From the NCBI GenBank assembly GCA_009741485.1, contig CM019216.1, forward strand, positions 48,493,201-48,557,200: a stretch of DNA of 64,000 nucleotides, given 5' to 3'. The notes beneath the pieces were generated by a model, which did no database searches, was not told where the DNA came from, and saw nothing but the letters and a program-made list of their open reading frames with translations. This DNA is from Malurus cyaneus samueli (lineage: Eukaryota; Chordata; Aves; Passeriformes; Maluridae). Positions 41,189-52,395 of this stretch are shown here, piece after piece (position 1 is the first letter of the stretch; each line of letters opens with the position of its first letter). A program made the translations under genes and the position numbers.

Positions 41189-41197
41189 CGTGGGAAA
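41189..41197 (+). promoter_or_regulatory. Consensus RBPJ/CSL (Notch) site in the HEY2 proximal promoter
   Basis: CGTGGGAAA matches the high-affinity RBPJ consensus YGTGGGAA. It lies 117 bp before the start codon, inside the CpG-rich promoter. HEY genes are established direct Notch targets driven through proximal RBPJ sites, so both motif and position fit. That it is bound is inferred. Confidence 0.65.
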
Positions 41198-41305
41198 GCG
41201 CCTCAGAGAGGATTCGCTCTGCTGGCGGTGCGGAGCCGTGCCGAGCCGTGCCGCGCCTGGAGCTCTCCCGGATTTATTTATCTCTGCTCCGGCGCCATCC
41301 ACACG
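41198..41305 (+). other. HEY2: Probable HEY2 core promoter / 5' UTR
   Basis: GC-rich DNA between the RBPJ site and the start codon. No TATA box is correctly spaced for a start site here; the TTTATTTA at about 41273 lies too close to the ATG to act as one for a normal 5' UTR and is more likely part of the UTR. The transcription start cannot be fixed from sequence. Confidence 0.5.
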
Positions 41306-41388
41306 ATGAAGCGACCTTGCGAGGAAACTACCTCAGACAGCGATATGGACGAGACTATAGACGTGGGGAGCGAGAACAACTACTCCGG
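41306..41388 (+). CDS. HEY2: HEY2 coding exon 1 (residues 1-27 and part of 28)
   Basis: Encodes the acidic N-terminus [18 protein letters not shown] and ends within the glycine codon after NNYS. The donor is a strong GTAAGT at 41389-41394. Reading on into the intron meets TAA at 41390-41392, so a transcript retaining this intron would encode only 28 residues. The frame stays open for 158 codons upstream of this ATG, back to another ATG at 40832. I start at 41306 because the HEY2 family begins with this motif. Confidence 0.96.
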
Positions 41389-44300
41389 GTAAGTGGGGCA
41401 CCCCCGGGGCCGCGGTCTCCGTCGGTGGGGCGGGCCGGGGTGCGTCCCGAGCTGGGGCAGGGCGAGGGAGAGACCCGGCTACCCGGTCGGGAGGGGAGGA
41501 GGGGGCGGTGGCCCCCCGAGGGCAGAGCTTTTCTGTTCCCCTCCATGTCAGCTGGCAGCTCGCTCAAAGCCCACCAGAAATTAGCTCCGCGCTTGGACTG
41601 CCCGCACCTCGAAATTACGCGGAGCACTCCAGTAGCGTTTTGAGCCACCGGGTTGCAGTTCATTAGCTTCCCTTAATTTGCCATTTGCAATCAGACCTTT
41701 TCCAAAATCGCTCCTGATCAGGTCGAACAACCTAAGGGAATCGGCGCCAGTGGGAAATGAGGCGTGGAAAGTAAGCAGGGATCCGCAGTGGCTGAACTTC
41801 AGCAAACCCGGCGTGCGAGCCGAGGGCCAGCAGCGGTGTTTGCCCGAGGAGGGCCGTGCTGGGCTGCGGGGACACCGAGGGGCTTCAGGGCTGCTCCTGC
41901 CCATTTAGAGGCTCATGCACCAGAGTCCCATCTCGTCTGCATCAGTGGCTAAATGAGTATTCAAAGATACGGAATTTTTTTCACTCGCTCATAATGAAAT
42001 AAAAACCGCTTCGTAGTCGTGGGTAGTATAGTTTTAAAAGCCGATTTTGAATTCTGCTCCTGTTACTGGACAATGCAACAGACCTGGGCTAGGCACTTGG
42101 CATCATACTTGAGCATCTGCACTGACTGTGTAGCAATGGTCAGCAATGTCAAAACCCAGCAGGCCTGGCAGAGGTTGTGTCATTGGTTATGTGCACTTAG
42201 CACTGCTGTTGCCATAAAGACATGGTTCATGGGGATTTGGGCTTGGTTCTTCAGCCTGGACTTGGTAGACAGGGCTTTATATGGAAAGAAAATGAAATCT
42301 GCTGTGCTGGACAGTGAAGTGTCTCTAGAAAAGGAGATTATTTCCAACAGAGTTCTGTCAACTCAAAATGTATGCTGTCAATACTGTCAGTCAATACTGA
42401 AATGTATCTCTGTCTTCAAAAACAACATGTATGCAAAGCACATCTTCTAAGCATTGAAAATTACATGAGAGTGGCTATGCATATGTAATTTAATGACCTA
42501 AGGTGTCTTGAAAGTGTGGTGTCAAGTTGTGCAACACCTGACTTACTTTTATTGCTTCGTAGGCAAAGCAATAGTTCTGTCATTCGATCAAATTCCCCAA
42601 CAACAACATCTCAGATCATGGCCAGAAAGAAAAGAAGAGGGGTACGTTTCATTTAATTATTTTCACATCCGACAGTTTGCATGTGTGCTGTGATTTTGCC
42701 CTTCAATGTTTTTTATAAACTTGATGTGTTTTGTTTTTTTGGGAATAGATTATAGAGAAAAGGCGCCGTGATCGTATAAATAACAGTTTATCAGAGCTGA
42801 GGCGGCTTGTGCCAACTGCTTTTGAAAAACAAGTAAGCCTTTTTTTTTTTTTTTTAATAAATTCTATATCTCATCTGGCAATGTTAGTTGTCTTGTAAAT
42901 CTCGTTAAAATAATACTGTATGTGTCCTGATCTGGCACAAAGTAGGCATTTCAATAAAATGCTTTGTTGTGGCAAAACTATTAGAAACATAATTCATTAT
43001 AAGGTCGAAAAACATTTCCATTCTTTGGCTTGTTTTTCCCTTAAGGGTAACTGTGTTCATGTTGCCTCTGTTCTTTCGATGAATTGCAGTAGTGGTTTTG
43101 TTAAAAATGTGCCTTACTCCATTTATTAAATTTTTTTTAAAAATACACAAACTCAACACAACTCCTCTAAACCTTTACGTAAATTAGCCTTCCATCTAAA
43201 TCTTTAAATATAATCTACTTTGCCGCTACTTTAAGAGACCTTTATTTTCAAATCTATACTTTCCGTTGCAAACTAATCAACCCAGTTTCCTGAAAAGGGA
43301 GCAGACAGTTTGGATTATTCATGTTTTAAGATGACTCTTTAGAACCAGTGCATTAGGAGGTGGAATAGGCCCATGTTTTGTGAGTTAGCGAGGTCAGTGA
43401 TATATTCAGACTTTCATGAGAAAGTATTTAGTAGGATGCAGTTAACTTTGGTTCAGCTCCTCAGTCATGAAATTACAGACCAAAAGCTTAGAATACAATG
43501 TTTTGTATTGAAAAAAAAGGGCCCATTTTGGGTTTTCCATTCAATTTTTTTTCCATATCTTGAATTTTATTTTTTGGGTTTTGATTCAATGTTTAATGTT
43601 GTTCCTGTTCTGCTGGAAGCGTCTGAAGACCTATGGATACGTGCAACTGATGCTATGTTTCAATAAAAATGAAACATCTGAAAATAAATAACTTGACTTC
43701 TTTGTAATAGTAAAACAAAAAACCCGAGAAAGTAAAACTGAGCACAGGATTGGGAGGTACTAAATGGAAGTGGTAACTATGTGGCAAACACCGCACTATA
43801 TCTTAGGCTGTTTCATCCCCGGCCTGAGCAAAAGCTGGCTGAAAAGAATTTGAAGTATTGGTTGAAAGCATCACTTGTGTCACCTGCAATATGATTTTAG
43901 TAGCTGGTAATTGTCACTGTGCCCTTGCGTTGGTTCTGGCAAAAGAGTGACAGGGATATTTTCAGTTAGATAAACAGGGACAAGAGACAACAGTTGTTTG
44001 TCCCATTTTATTGTTTATTTCTTGAAAACCACAAACATTATAAAACAAGTCCTACAGAGCCTTTGGAAATTACCCAGCACCATGCAGTTTTTAGCTATTA
44101 GTCACTCTCACTGAGACTGCTTGTACTGTGTCTATGGAAAAGATGAAGTCTGAGAAAACTACAGGATGTAGTTGCATGTAAAATGGGGAATCCTGACTTA
44201 AAATTCACATGCGCGCCGAAGTTTGTACGAGAAAAGTATTGAAAGCAGTAAGCGGATTGGAAAAAAAAACCCCACTGCCATTAAAATGAGCATGTGCTGT

Positions 44301-47300
44301 ATTTGAATCAGAAAGTCCCACCGTTTTCCTGCAATATGCCAAGGACAAAGTCATCAGTCCTTTCCCAGCTCCTTGACATTCAGCTCACTGGAGTTTCCAA
44401 GTTGGAGGTTTAGTTTCGCTTCCGCCTCCCTCCCCGAGTCCCGGTGCTGCTCCTGAGTGTGGCAGAGATGAGCGCTCTGAAGCGGGGCTGCAGAGCACGC
44501 TGACAGCTTTGCCCAGCTCACACGTGTGCAAGCAGGGTGAAGCCAGTCGAGACAGTGAGGTGGCCCAGATGATAGCTAAGAGAAAAAACTTGGCTTGCAG
44601 GATGCGGTCTGCTGATGGCTGCAGCTTGCGCAGCCCTGATTTTAACTGATGCCAAGGGATGATCTCTTGCGCTGGAATAACATTTGAGTTGTCTGGGTGT
44701 GCTCCAGATATCAAAGGGAATGCTACCAAGCAAAATAGTTTTATTTATACATTGATGTACTAATGCTACCTTTTGAATTGTATTTTGTACTTTTCCACTA
44801 TCTACTGTAGCTCCGTGAGCCACCCTCAGTGTCGGAAAAGGTTTTTACTGACAGAGGAGCTACACTCTTTCACAGTATTTAGTCCTTGCAAAGTAGGCCT
44901 CTCACTAACTTAGAATACTGTGGACTGTGGGGCATTTTTTCAGTCAAAAAAATGAGAATGGAATATTCAACAGCCAAATGACACGTTGAAAATTAACAGG
45001 CCATTAGGAGAGGGACAGTGCTGGGTGTGTGTCCGCAGGGACACCTACCGGTAACAGCACAAAAAATAACATTGCGGCAGGGCTACGCAGACCCCCTCCT
45101 GCCAGCTTTCCATTTGTGTTGTCGTCAAAAAGGAAGTCCAGAAAGATACATATTTCTCTCATTTCATAAAGATGTCATCTCTACACTACCTTCAAAGCCA
45201 GAGCTGCGCTGAGCTTTAGCTCTAATAAAGGGAAATTGTGCTGCTGCTTCTTGTGTCAGTAGATAGAAGATGGTATTAGTCCTTAGACACTAAGTCTGGG
45301 AAGCAGATGCTCACGAAAGAATTAAGCTGAGAATGTCCTAATGATAGGGGAAATTGAAACCATAAGGCTGAGCTCAGTGGAAAGTATATCAAATTAAAGT
45401 TTCTAGTACTTGTAAGCTTTTATTTATATGTGTCTCTTATCTCAAAGGGATCTGCCAAATTAGAAAAAGCGGAAATACTGCAAATGACAGTGGATCATCT
45501 GAAGATGCTGCAGGCAACGGGAGGTAAAGGTAAGGAGCCAATGATTTTTTTTTCTAATATTTGGGGAAATCTCGGCAAAGAAAAAAGTGCTTTGAGGAGC
45601 TGTGATAGGCGTTTCCAGATTAAAGGAGTGGAAATCAATGCTAATGGCAGGATTGAACTCGTGGGAAAGAACTACTGGGACAAAAGAAGCACTTGACCCT
45701 GGGCTTGTGTTTGCTTTCATAACACTGTGGGAGTAAAGGCTTCATTCACAGGCAGCCCAGTCAGAGATTTGTTTGGGGTTTCCAAAGAGCACTGAAATCT
45801 GCACAGGGAGACAAAACAAATACACAAACACCAAACATAAACAGGAGGTTTGTGGCAACAATTGTGTAGCAAAAAACCTGATGCAAAACCTCATTATTGA
45901 GCAGCTATACCAAAGGAAGTGAATGGTGAAAAGCTTTAATTTATGTTTAAATGCTTTCTTTGTTCTGGAGACACTTTTCAATTCCAGGTTAGACCATCTC
46001 ATGTACTAGAACAAAACCCAGTCTTACTCTATGCAATTCAGGTATCTGATGAAGCAGACAGGCAGACAATGCTCTCTGCACTCATATTTCTATGCTATAT
46101 TTGTGTGTCAGAGGCTGGGTAGCTCCCTGTTAATGGGTACTGGTGTGACGCAGTGGCTGCACTGGCTGACCCATAAGATCAGCAGAGCGCCGGGAGTCGA
46201 GTGTACCTCGCTTGTGCAAGCTGACAGTCCCAAGGCTGGAGGCCAAATGGTTTCAGCCACCCACGAGGTGTTCTGTGTAGTCATGATTTTGGAACTTACT
46301 TGGACCGAGAAAACTTGCTGGCATTCCGTAAGCATGGTACCATGTCCCATGCCATCCACTGTGATCATGCTTCAAATTGTTGTAATGGAAAACAGCTGAT
46401 TCTTCACTCACCCACTGTGCCATATAGGTAAAGGCTAGAAAAGAAACTGCTGCTCTCTCTGTTGCGTTTTTTTGATCAAAGTTTTCAGCGCATGACTGAA
46501 TCATGCTGCTCTCTGTACCTTGCAGCAATTAGGAAACTCAGCTTAGAATCAGTGCATGCCTAACAGCAGATGGCTATAGGGAAGCATGTTGAAGGCTGGT
46601 GTTCCATTATTTATGAAAATTAACACCAAGCTGACATACCTTTTTTCCAGTGTTAAGCAGTTTTTTCGAGGAGTCCATTTAAGCTTAAAATTTATGGGTA
46701 ACTCATTTAATAAGAGATGAAAGGAATTTTATTGCCCATCAGGTAACAGACATCCCTCTTGATTCCTCAGAAAATGTGCAAAATTTAAAAAGAAAGTTAA
46801 TGTATATATGTAAAAAATCCTTGAGAAAGCACTATAGTTGCTAAACCTACACTCTTGAAAGTTGTGAAACACCAGAATTGATCATGCTTGTGCAGTCTGG
46901 ATTCGGGTGATTTGGATCCTGTGTGTGTCCGAGTGACGGTGCTGTCTTTAATTGTGTGGTTGCATGCCGGTGTTCCACAAGCTCTGCCTCACAGCACTCA
47001 GCTGCTGAGGGAAGTGGGATTTTTTTCACTTCATCCTCCCCCCGCGATGTGTGGCTCTGCTATCCCAGCCTGATCCCCACTGCACGCTGCACATTGCTCC
47101 TCTCAGGAGCTGCGGAACCTCCCACCCCTCCGATGTCTGCACCAATAGTGGGATGGCCAGGAGGTGAACCCAGAGACCTAATTTATCAGGAAGCTTCCTT
47201 CCCCTGCTTCCCCACCCAGAAAAAGTATGCGGGGGATTTTGTTATAAATGGGTCAGGTCAGGGGACGGAGCGCCTGGGATGTGGGAGCTGCAGGACAGTG

Positions 47301-50300
47301 AGAGGTGTTGGCAGAGCCCAGCCTCTGGCTGCAGTTGGACAAACTGGATGTTGTTAGCAGTCCCAGGTCGTGCAGTCTGCTCTCTTCCTTGGCTGGTCTC
47401 TGCTGCCATGTCTCTCCTGCCCCAGCTGACACCGGCATGCCTGTGGGGAAGGATGGAGCGCTGGGGTGTGGGGAGAGGCGATGCAGGCTTATTTCTGCTG
47501 CTGCCTTTCACGCTGTGATCCACAGTGGGTGGCCCATCAAAATAATACCCGATCGCTTTACAAATATGACAACTTTATCTTCTTCTGTCCTAGAGATAAG
47601 AGTAATCTCACTGCACAGATTAAGAAACTGTATGAAAAAGAGGTTTGAGAATTAGTATGGGGCAAAGTTTAAGCCTGCATTTCCTGTTCACTTAATGTTT
47701 TACTTTGCAATCTAATTAACAGTTTTAAATATAATTTTTTAGGGTATCTTTAAAGTAGATGTTTGTTTTATTTGCAAGTGTAGTTTTTCCCACTTTGTAA
47801 TTCAGCTTGTGACACAGAAGGGTTTTTTTTGTATCAGCAAAAAAAAAGAGTTTCAGCACTTTTCCCAGGGGCAAAAACTATTATTGCAGGAAGGAGAAAT
47901 GGGTCCAGATATCCAAGTGCTCCCCTGAATTGAGGACTGTCCTCCTCCTCATGCAGAAAGGAGGATATCCATGGTGGGGAATGCAAAGGGCTCGGCAGGT
48001 TGGGATGGGGTCAGCTGCTGCTCAGCACTGTGATCCCGAGAGCACAGTGGAAGAAAACCCAACGTGGCTTCTGTCCCTTCTCTGCTTTTCAGAGCTGCCT
48101 GGGCAGGCAGGCAGATGCCTCTGAGGTCCTGTGCAGATTCTGCATTTCCGCCGCCCTGACACAGGTGCGGACAGTGGTCTCCTGTTCACATTGAGTTATT
48201 ATTTTGGCCTAAGGCCAGGGCTTTTTGCTGATGGTGCAAGCAAGCACAGGGGAGGAGTGATTTGTCAACAATGAGTTGCTTGCCGAGGCCTCAGCGTGGT
48301 TTTATTGCAGCCTCACTGCAAATTTATCTTGAGTGAGTGACACCTGGGCTGGTGCACGGGTTCATGTAGCTCAAGTGACCTGTGGCCTGTGAGCAGCGCA
48401 GGTGGGTTACCAGGACAGATGAAGTAAAACCAAGACTTCCCATTTGCTAAAAAACAGTGGCGTGTGCACACGGTGGAGGATGTTCTTGAGTTTGTAAAGA
48501 AATGGGAAACAACATTTTTAAGTCTCTCTCAGAAGGGGAAGCCAGTGAAGGGGAAACCAGGAAAAGATAACCATCGAAATGTAATGGAGTCTGGGAGTCC
48601 CAGGTCTCATCTACCCTCTGTTTTCATGTCTCGGCTGCCATAGGAGACTGAAAGGGAGCCAGGATCACCAGGGCTTTGGGATGGCTTGTCACAGAGCCAG
48701 CAGCTCAGATTCAGGGAAGCTGGTGACAACCACATCCCCCACATCTTCTCTGGTCCGGAGGGAGGGAGGCCGGGAAGCCCTGGCTTGAGCCGAGTGCTCT
48801 CAGGACTCCCAGGCTGGCTGACTCCTGGCCAGAGCTGGGAAGTGGTTTTGGCTGTGCGTCAGCCCCTCTGAAGCTGCTGGAGGTCCTGGAGCCTCTGGCG
48901 CAGAAGCAGTCCCCACGCCAGGCTGACTGGCACCCGAGAAGGTGCCCGGCTATCTCACCACTGCTGGCATGCCTGGCCTTTGCCTCTCAGGGGTTCGCTC
49001 GAACTGTGACATTTCCACAGATCATTTGGTCGCAGTGGACCTGGCAGGAAGAAAGCTGTGAGGAGTCAGTTCTTGCTGACAGGAGTCCTCAACCCCTCGT
49101 GCTCGCTGATCTGCTGGCCGAGCCAGAGTTTCTCTCAGGTTCAGATGAGCAAGCTGGCCTGCAACAAAAGCGTGATTGTGGTTTGGCAAGAAGGAGTGTA
49201 TAGTGAGCAGGGGATTTGGGGTAACATCGACAAACGTGCCCAGGTTAATTCTATAATGCGGGTATGCAGCGATGGAAGTGCTTCTTTCTAGCTTGAAAAT
49301 TGATTTAAGTGAAAAAAGCCCTCTAAAGTGCTAGCATTTTTTCAGAAACGCGTATTATTTCATGACAGAGAATACAAGGCATTGCTGCCACCTTCTACCA
49401 TTAGAAGGATACTTGATCTTTATATACTAACATAATACTTTAGGTGTACATCATAGTCATGCATACCTAAAAATTTTCATTCAAAGTGAAAGGAAAAACA
49501 CGGTGCCAACTTGGGAGTGGATAGAATATTATTCCCCCAAAGAGAAAACATTTAAACTGAAATAGGAAAATTCCAAGAATTGGAATCGGTTTTTGTGGTC
49601 AAAGGGCTGCAACTTAAACACAAGATTTTATGCTCAAGCCCTTTAGAAAGGGAGTATCTTTTCATGTGCATTTAATAAGACTTTTTTTTCTTCAAATGTT
49701 TTTTTGTCCCAAGCCTGTGGAGCTCCAGTTGCTGTTTGTTGAAATACCTCATGGGCCATATGACTGTCAGTCTTCCATCTCCAAATTAGCAATGGCATTA
49801 CATAAAACGTTTTCTCTGTAAAGCTTTTTATTGTGTGTGTGCAGAGTCATCACAAGATGTTTTTCGTTTGTAGTTAAGCAACACCGTATGTCATATTGTC
49901 TTAATGACTCTGTGAAGTAAATGGGACCCCGGCAGCAGCTACAACAACTATCTTACAATGTCAAGAAAAAGTTTGAAAGCATGAGGATGAATGCCAGTGT
50001 AGGGAAGAAAAGGCAGGGCAGTACATGTACGCTCTCTGATCTCCAGCCTGTTTCTTTGTGTGGATAACCATCTCATTCACACATACAGGATCAACACTGC
50101 ACTGCAGCAGCTTGCTGAGGAATTTCAGGAGAGGCATCATGTATCTTTTTAAGTGTCTCATGGACTTAATTTTTTTCATTTCATTATCATCTGCGTAAAC
50201 AACCACAGCTTATTGCATTACAGAGATGGTCACAGAGATCTTTTACAGATCAGAGAACAAACTTCTCCCGTTGCAGATCTTAACCTATAAATGGCTAATG

Positions 50301-51060
50301 GGAGATGCGGTGGCTGAGCCACGACTCGGTCGGCGAGCTTCACACTCAACATATCTTTTGCCCTTCCCTTGCAGGCTATTTTGACGCTCATTCCCTGGCT
50401 ATGGATTTCATGAGCATCGGCTTCCGGGAGTGCTTGACAGAAGTCGCGAGGTACCTGACATCGGTGGAAGGTCTCGACACATCGGACCCGCTGCGCGTTA
50501 GACTCGTGTCTCACCTGAGCACCTGCGCCTCTCAGAGGGAAGCTGCTGCCATGACCTCCTCCATGGCCCATCACCACCACCACCACCCCCTGCACCCTCA
50601 GCACTGGGCAGCCGCCTTCCACCACCTCCCGGCCGCTCTGCTGCAGCCCAATGGACTCCACGCGTCCGACGCTGCCCCGTGCAGACTCTCCTCGGACGTG
50701 CCCCCGCACGGCTCCGCGCTGCTCACGGCCACCTTCGCCCACGCCGATGCCGCCCTCAGAGTTCCCTCGGCCGGCAGCATCGCTCCGTGCGTCCCTCCTC
50801 TCTCTACCTCCCTCTTGTCCCTGTCGGCCACGGTTCACGCCGCGGCGGCGGCGGCCACAGCCGCTGCCCAGAGCTTCCCCCTGTCCTTCACCGGCACCTT
50901 CCCCATGCTGCCCCCGAGCGCGGCCGCCGCCGCCGTCGCTGCGGCGACAGCCATCACCCCTCCGCTGGCCGTGTCAGCCACTGCCAGCCCGCAGCAGGCT
51001 GGCACCGGGGGCGGCACGAAACCCTACCGACCCTGGGGGACTGAAGTTGGAGCCTTTTAA
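41306..51060 (+). CDS. HEY2: HEY2, bHLH-Orange transcriptional repressor (five coding exons, spliced)
   Basis: HEY2 is a nuclear bHLH-Orange repressor and a Notch effector in heart and vascular development (family knowledge). The CDS is the join of 41306-41388, 42563-42641, 42749-42832, 45448-45529 and 50375-51060; lengths 83+79+84+82+686 = 1014 nt, 337 residues plus TAA. Domains seen: acidic N-terminus starting [16 protein letters not shown]; basic region and bHLH about residues 48-105, with Gly54 where HES proteins have proline and the run [13 protein letters not shown]; Orange domain about 111-160; low-complexity His, Ala and Pro/Ser linker; C-terminal YRPW at 327-330 followed by TEVGAF ending at 337. 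Intron phases are 2, 0, 0, 1, and all introns are GT-AG. The start is fixed by homology; it has A at -3. The 337-residue length matches the human protein as I remember it. No frameshift or premature stop was seen. Confidence 0.97.
41389..42562 (+). other. HEY2: HEY2 intron 1
   Basis: 1174 bp, phase 2, GTAAGT to TAG. Its first 260 bp continue the CpG island. CAGTGGGAA near 41749 resembles an RBPJ site. An open frame at about 42019-42450 is not supported by any recognised similarity. Confidence 0.9.
42563..42641 (+). CDS. HEY2: HEY2 coding exon 2 (end of residue 28 to 54)
   Basis: Completes Gly28, then encodes [18 protein letters not shown] followed by MARKKRRG, the start of the basic region. 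The acceptor is TTCGTAG ending at 42562 and the donor is GTACGT at 42642-42647. This exon carries the N-terminal part of the DNA-contacting basic region and the HEY-type glycine (residue 54). Confidence 0.95.
42642..42748 (+). other. HEY2: HEY2 intron 2
   Basis: 107 bp, phase 0, GTACGT to TAG, with a T-rich run before the acceptor. It splits the basic region of the bHLH domain. No other feature seen. Confidence 0.9.
42749..42832 (+). CDS. HEY2: HEY2 coding exon 3 (residues 55-82, basic region, helix 1)
   Basis: Exactly 28 codons, in phase 0 at both ends. It encodes [18 protein letters not shown] and continues to TAFEKQ, giving the rest of the basic region, helix 1 and the start of the loop. 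The acceptor GGAATAG ends at 42748 and the donor GTAAGC starts at 42833. The preceding intron is only 107 bp. Confidence 0.96.
42833..45447 (+). other. HEY2: HEY2 intron 3
   Basis: 2615 bp, phase 0, GTAAGC to AAG. Starts with a poly(T) run at about 42840-42856. Mostly AT-rich, with a GC-richer patch at about 44395-44540. No coding segment or repeat family recognised. Confidence 0.9.
45448..45529 (+). CDS. HEY2: HEY2 coding exon 4 (residues 83-109, helix 2)
   Basis: Encodes [18 protein letters not shown] followed by KMLQATGGK: the loop end and helix 2, with the conserved KLEKAEILQ core. The acceptor is CTCAAAG ending at 45447, with a short pyrimidine stretch before it. The donor is GTAAGG at 45530-45535. 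The exon leaves phase 1, and the glycine codon is completed by exon 5. Confidence 0.96.
45530..50374 (+). other. HEY2: HEY2 intron 4
   Basis: 4845 bp, phase 1, GTAAGG to CAG, the largest intron. The 46.9-49.2 kb part is GC-richer and opens many short frames, none recognisable. No CR1 or other known element was seen. Confidence 0.9.
50375..51060 (+). CDS. HEY2: HEY2 coding exon 5 (Orange domain, low-complexity region, YRPW tail)
   Basis: The acceptor CCCTTGCAG ends at 50374. The exon completes Gly110 and then encodes [18 protein letters not shown], the Orange dimerisation region, through about residue 160. A linker follows with a six-histidine run at about 50568-50585, alanine runs at about 50839-50868 and 50921-50953, and many Ser, Pro and Leu residues. 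The C-terminus is [13 protein letters not shown] then TAA at 51058-51060. The exon is very GC-rich at third codon positions, which opens long reading frames in other frames and on the minus strand; I regard those as shadows. Confidence 0.97.
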
Positions 51061-51526
51061 GTCCCCGCCCCCCGTTTCCCACTCCAGCTCCCTCCTGTCC
51101 CTCTCGGCACTCGTGCATGTGCTCACAACCACGAGCCCACACATCCCACACCCATACCCAGCCTCCGGGACTCGGGCTGTGCTCCCTGCTCAGCCTTCAC
51201 CCAAAGGGCCTGAGAGGTGCCGGCGAGCCCACCGAGGAGTGGCACAGTTATCCTCCTCGCTGCAGGAGTCGGAGAGGACACGGGGGTGACACCTTCTTCT
51301 CCGTTTGTCTTGCTGGAGGCACCTTGAGGGAGCAGCAATGGCTTTCATAACAGTGTGACCATATCGGCATTTAGAGGTTTCCTGCAAAACGCGTAGAAAT
51401 ACGTAGACGTTAGAACTAATAATTCTCCAGCTATGCATCCTTGTTTGGCAGAGAGGTGAGGGACTGCATCTACCAGGTCTCCCCAGGCTAGAAAAGGAGT
51501 TCCAGTTTCCTAAGTGCCTGACATTG

Positions 51527-51565
51527 AAAAAATAATAAATAAATATATATGTGTGTGTGTGTGTT
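51527..51565 (+). repeat. Compound microsatellite (AAAT/TA/TG) in the HEY2 3' UTR
   Basis: AAT/AAAT units pass into TA and then about seven TG dinucleotides (51550-51564). Likely length-variable. Confidence 0.9.
51534..51543 (+). terminator. Proximal poly(A) signals in the HEY2 3' UTR
   Basis: Two overlapping AATAAA hexamers (51534-51539, 51538-51543), followed directly by TA and TG repeats that could serve as a GU-rich downstream element. Use would give a 3' UTR of about 0.5 kb and drop both ATTTA pentamers. Confidence 0.4.
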
Positions 51566-52365
51566 CTGCTAAAACAAATAACATTGCACAGGTATGGAAA
51601 TGGTATGGGAGAAAGGCAAAATTCCGCATTCAACTTCAGAACTAGGATACTTTTCCAGGGCAGAGCGCGCTCTTGAAGGGGAGAGGTTTTTTTAGCCAAA
51701 AGATTGCTGAGGAAGAATGTTTTGTTTGACAGGCCTAGTTCTCGCTTCCTTAGTTCACTTTCTTTGTACAGACTTGCCAAATTGTGACGTCTAGCATAGC
51801 ATTGGCAAAAGCAATTATCTTATCAGTGCTGGGATTAATGAACGTTTCAGCGCTGCCTGTGAGCCCTGAGGCACCCATTTTTATGGCTTAAACATGGTGC
51901 TAGCTCCTATCTGCACAAACAGTGAATTTGTCATGCACCCAGAAGTAACCACCTATTTAAAGCCTGCACACTTGGATACAGTTGATTCATGCCAATCCAA
52001 GAGACTCAGTGTTGTAAGAGTTCAACTTAACTTATTTAGCTGTATTTGGACGTTTACTTTTAGTCGATTCAGTGCAAGATCCCTCTTTTCACTATCAACT
52101 TCTGGGAGAATGATCACTCTGGGTATGAATGAAGTTATGGTAGGGAAAATTTTCAAATTGGCTATTAACATGCCAACATTGTAAAGTGGGTTTGATTCCA
52201 AACCAAAATGAATGTATTAACGGGATGTGAGTAAATTATTTTGTCAATACCCAGATAACTAGTGCTGCATAAAATGATTTGCTTTCATTTTTTATTACAG
52301 TGACTTAAAATAAACTAAGTATTTTAATACAACCAGTCAAGAACTAGAGATTAAAAATGAGAAAG

Positions 52366-52395
52366 AATAAAAAAAAGAAAGAAAATAAAAATAAA
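52366..52395 (+). terminator. Distal poly(A) signal cluster of HEY2
   Basis: AATAAA occurs at 52366-52371, 52384-52389 and 52390-52395 in an A-rich run. T-rich DNA follows 90-150 bp downstream. Position agrees with a full-length HEY2 mRNA. Confidence 0.5.

Larger units (their letters stand above)
37400..41660 (+). promoter_or_regulatory. CpG-rich domain upstream of and including HEY2 exon 1
   Basis: From about 37.4 kb the base composition switches from AT-rich, CpG-poor DNA to GC-rich DNA dense in CpG, and back again after about 41.65 kb in intron 1. The dense blocks are roughly 37430-38300, 38390-38930, 39330-40420 and 40520-41650, separated by AT-rich gaps and the T/G tract at 39067-39323. 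An unmethylated island at a developmental regulator is the usual reading. The long reading frames on both strands here (for example about 37334-38287 minus, 39435-40394 minus, 39649-40464 plus) follow from the lack of AT-rich stop codons and show no domain I recognise. Confidence 0.8.

Noticed and set aside
41270..41284. TTTATTTA before the HEY2 start as a TATA box
   Set aside because: It is only about 25-35 bp from the ATG, which would leave nearly no 5' UTR.
50230..51289. Long frames antisense to and out of phase with HEY2 exon 5 (202 and 212 codons)
   Set aside because: Shadow frames caused by the GC-rich third positions of the real HEY2 frame.
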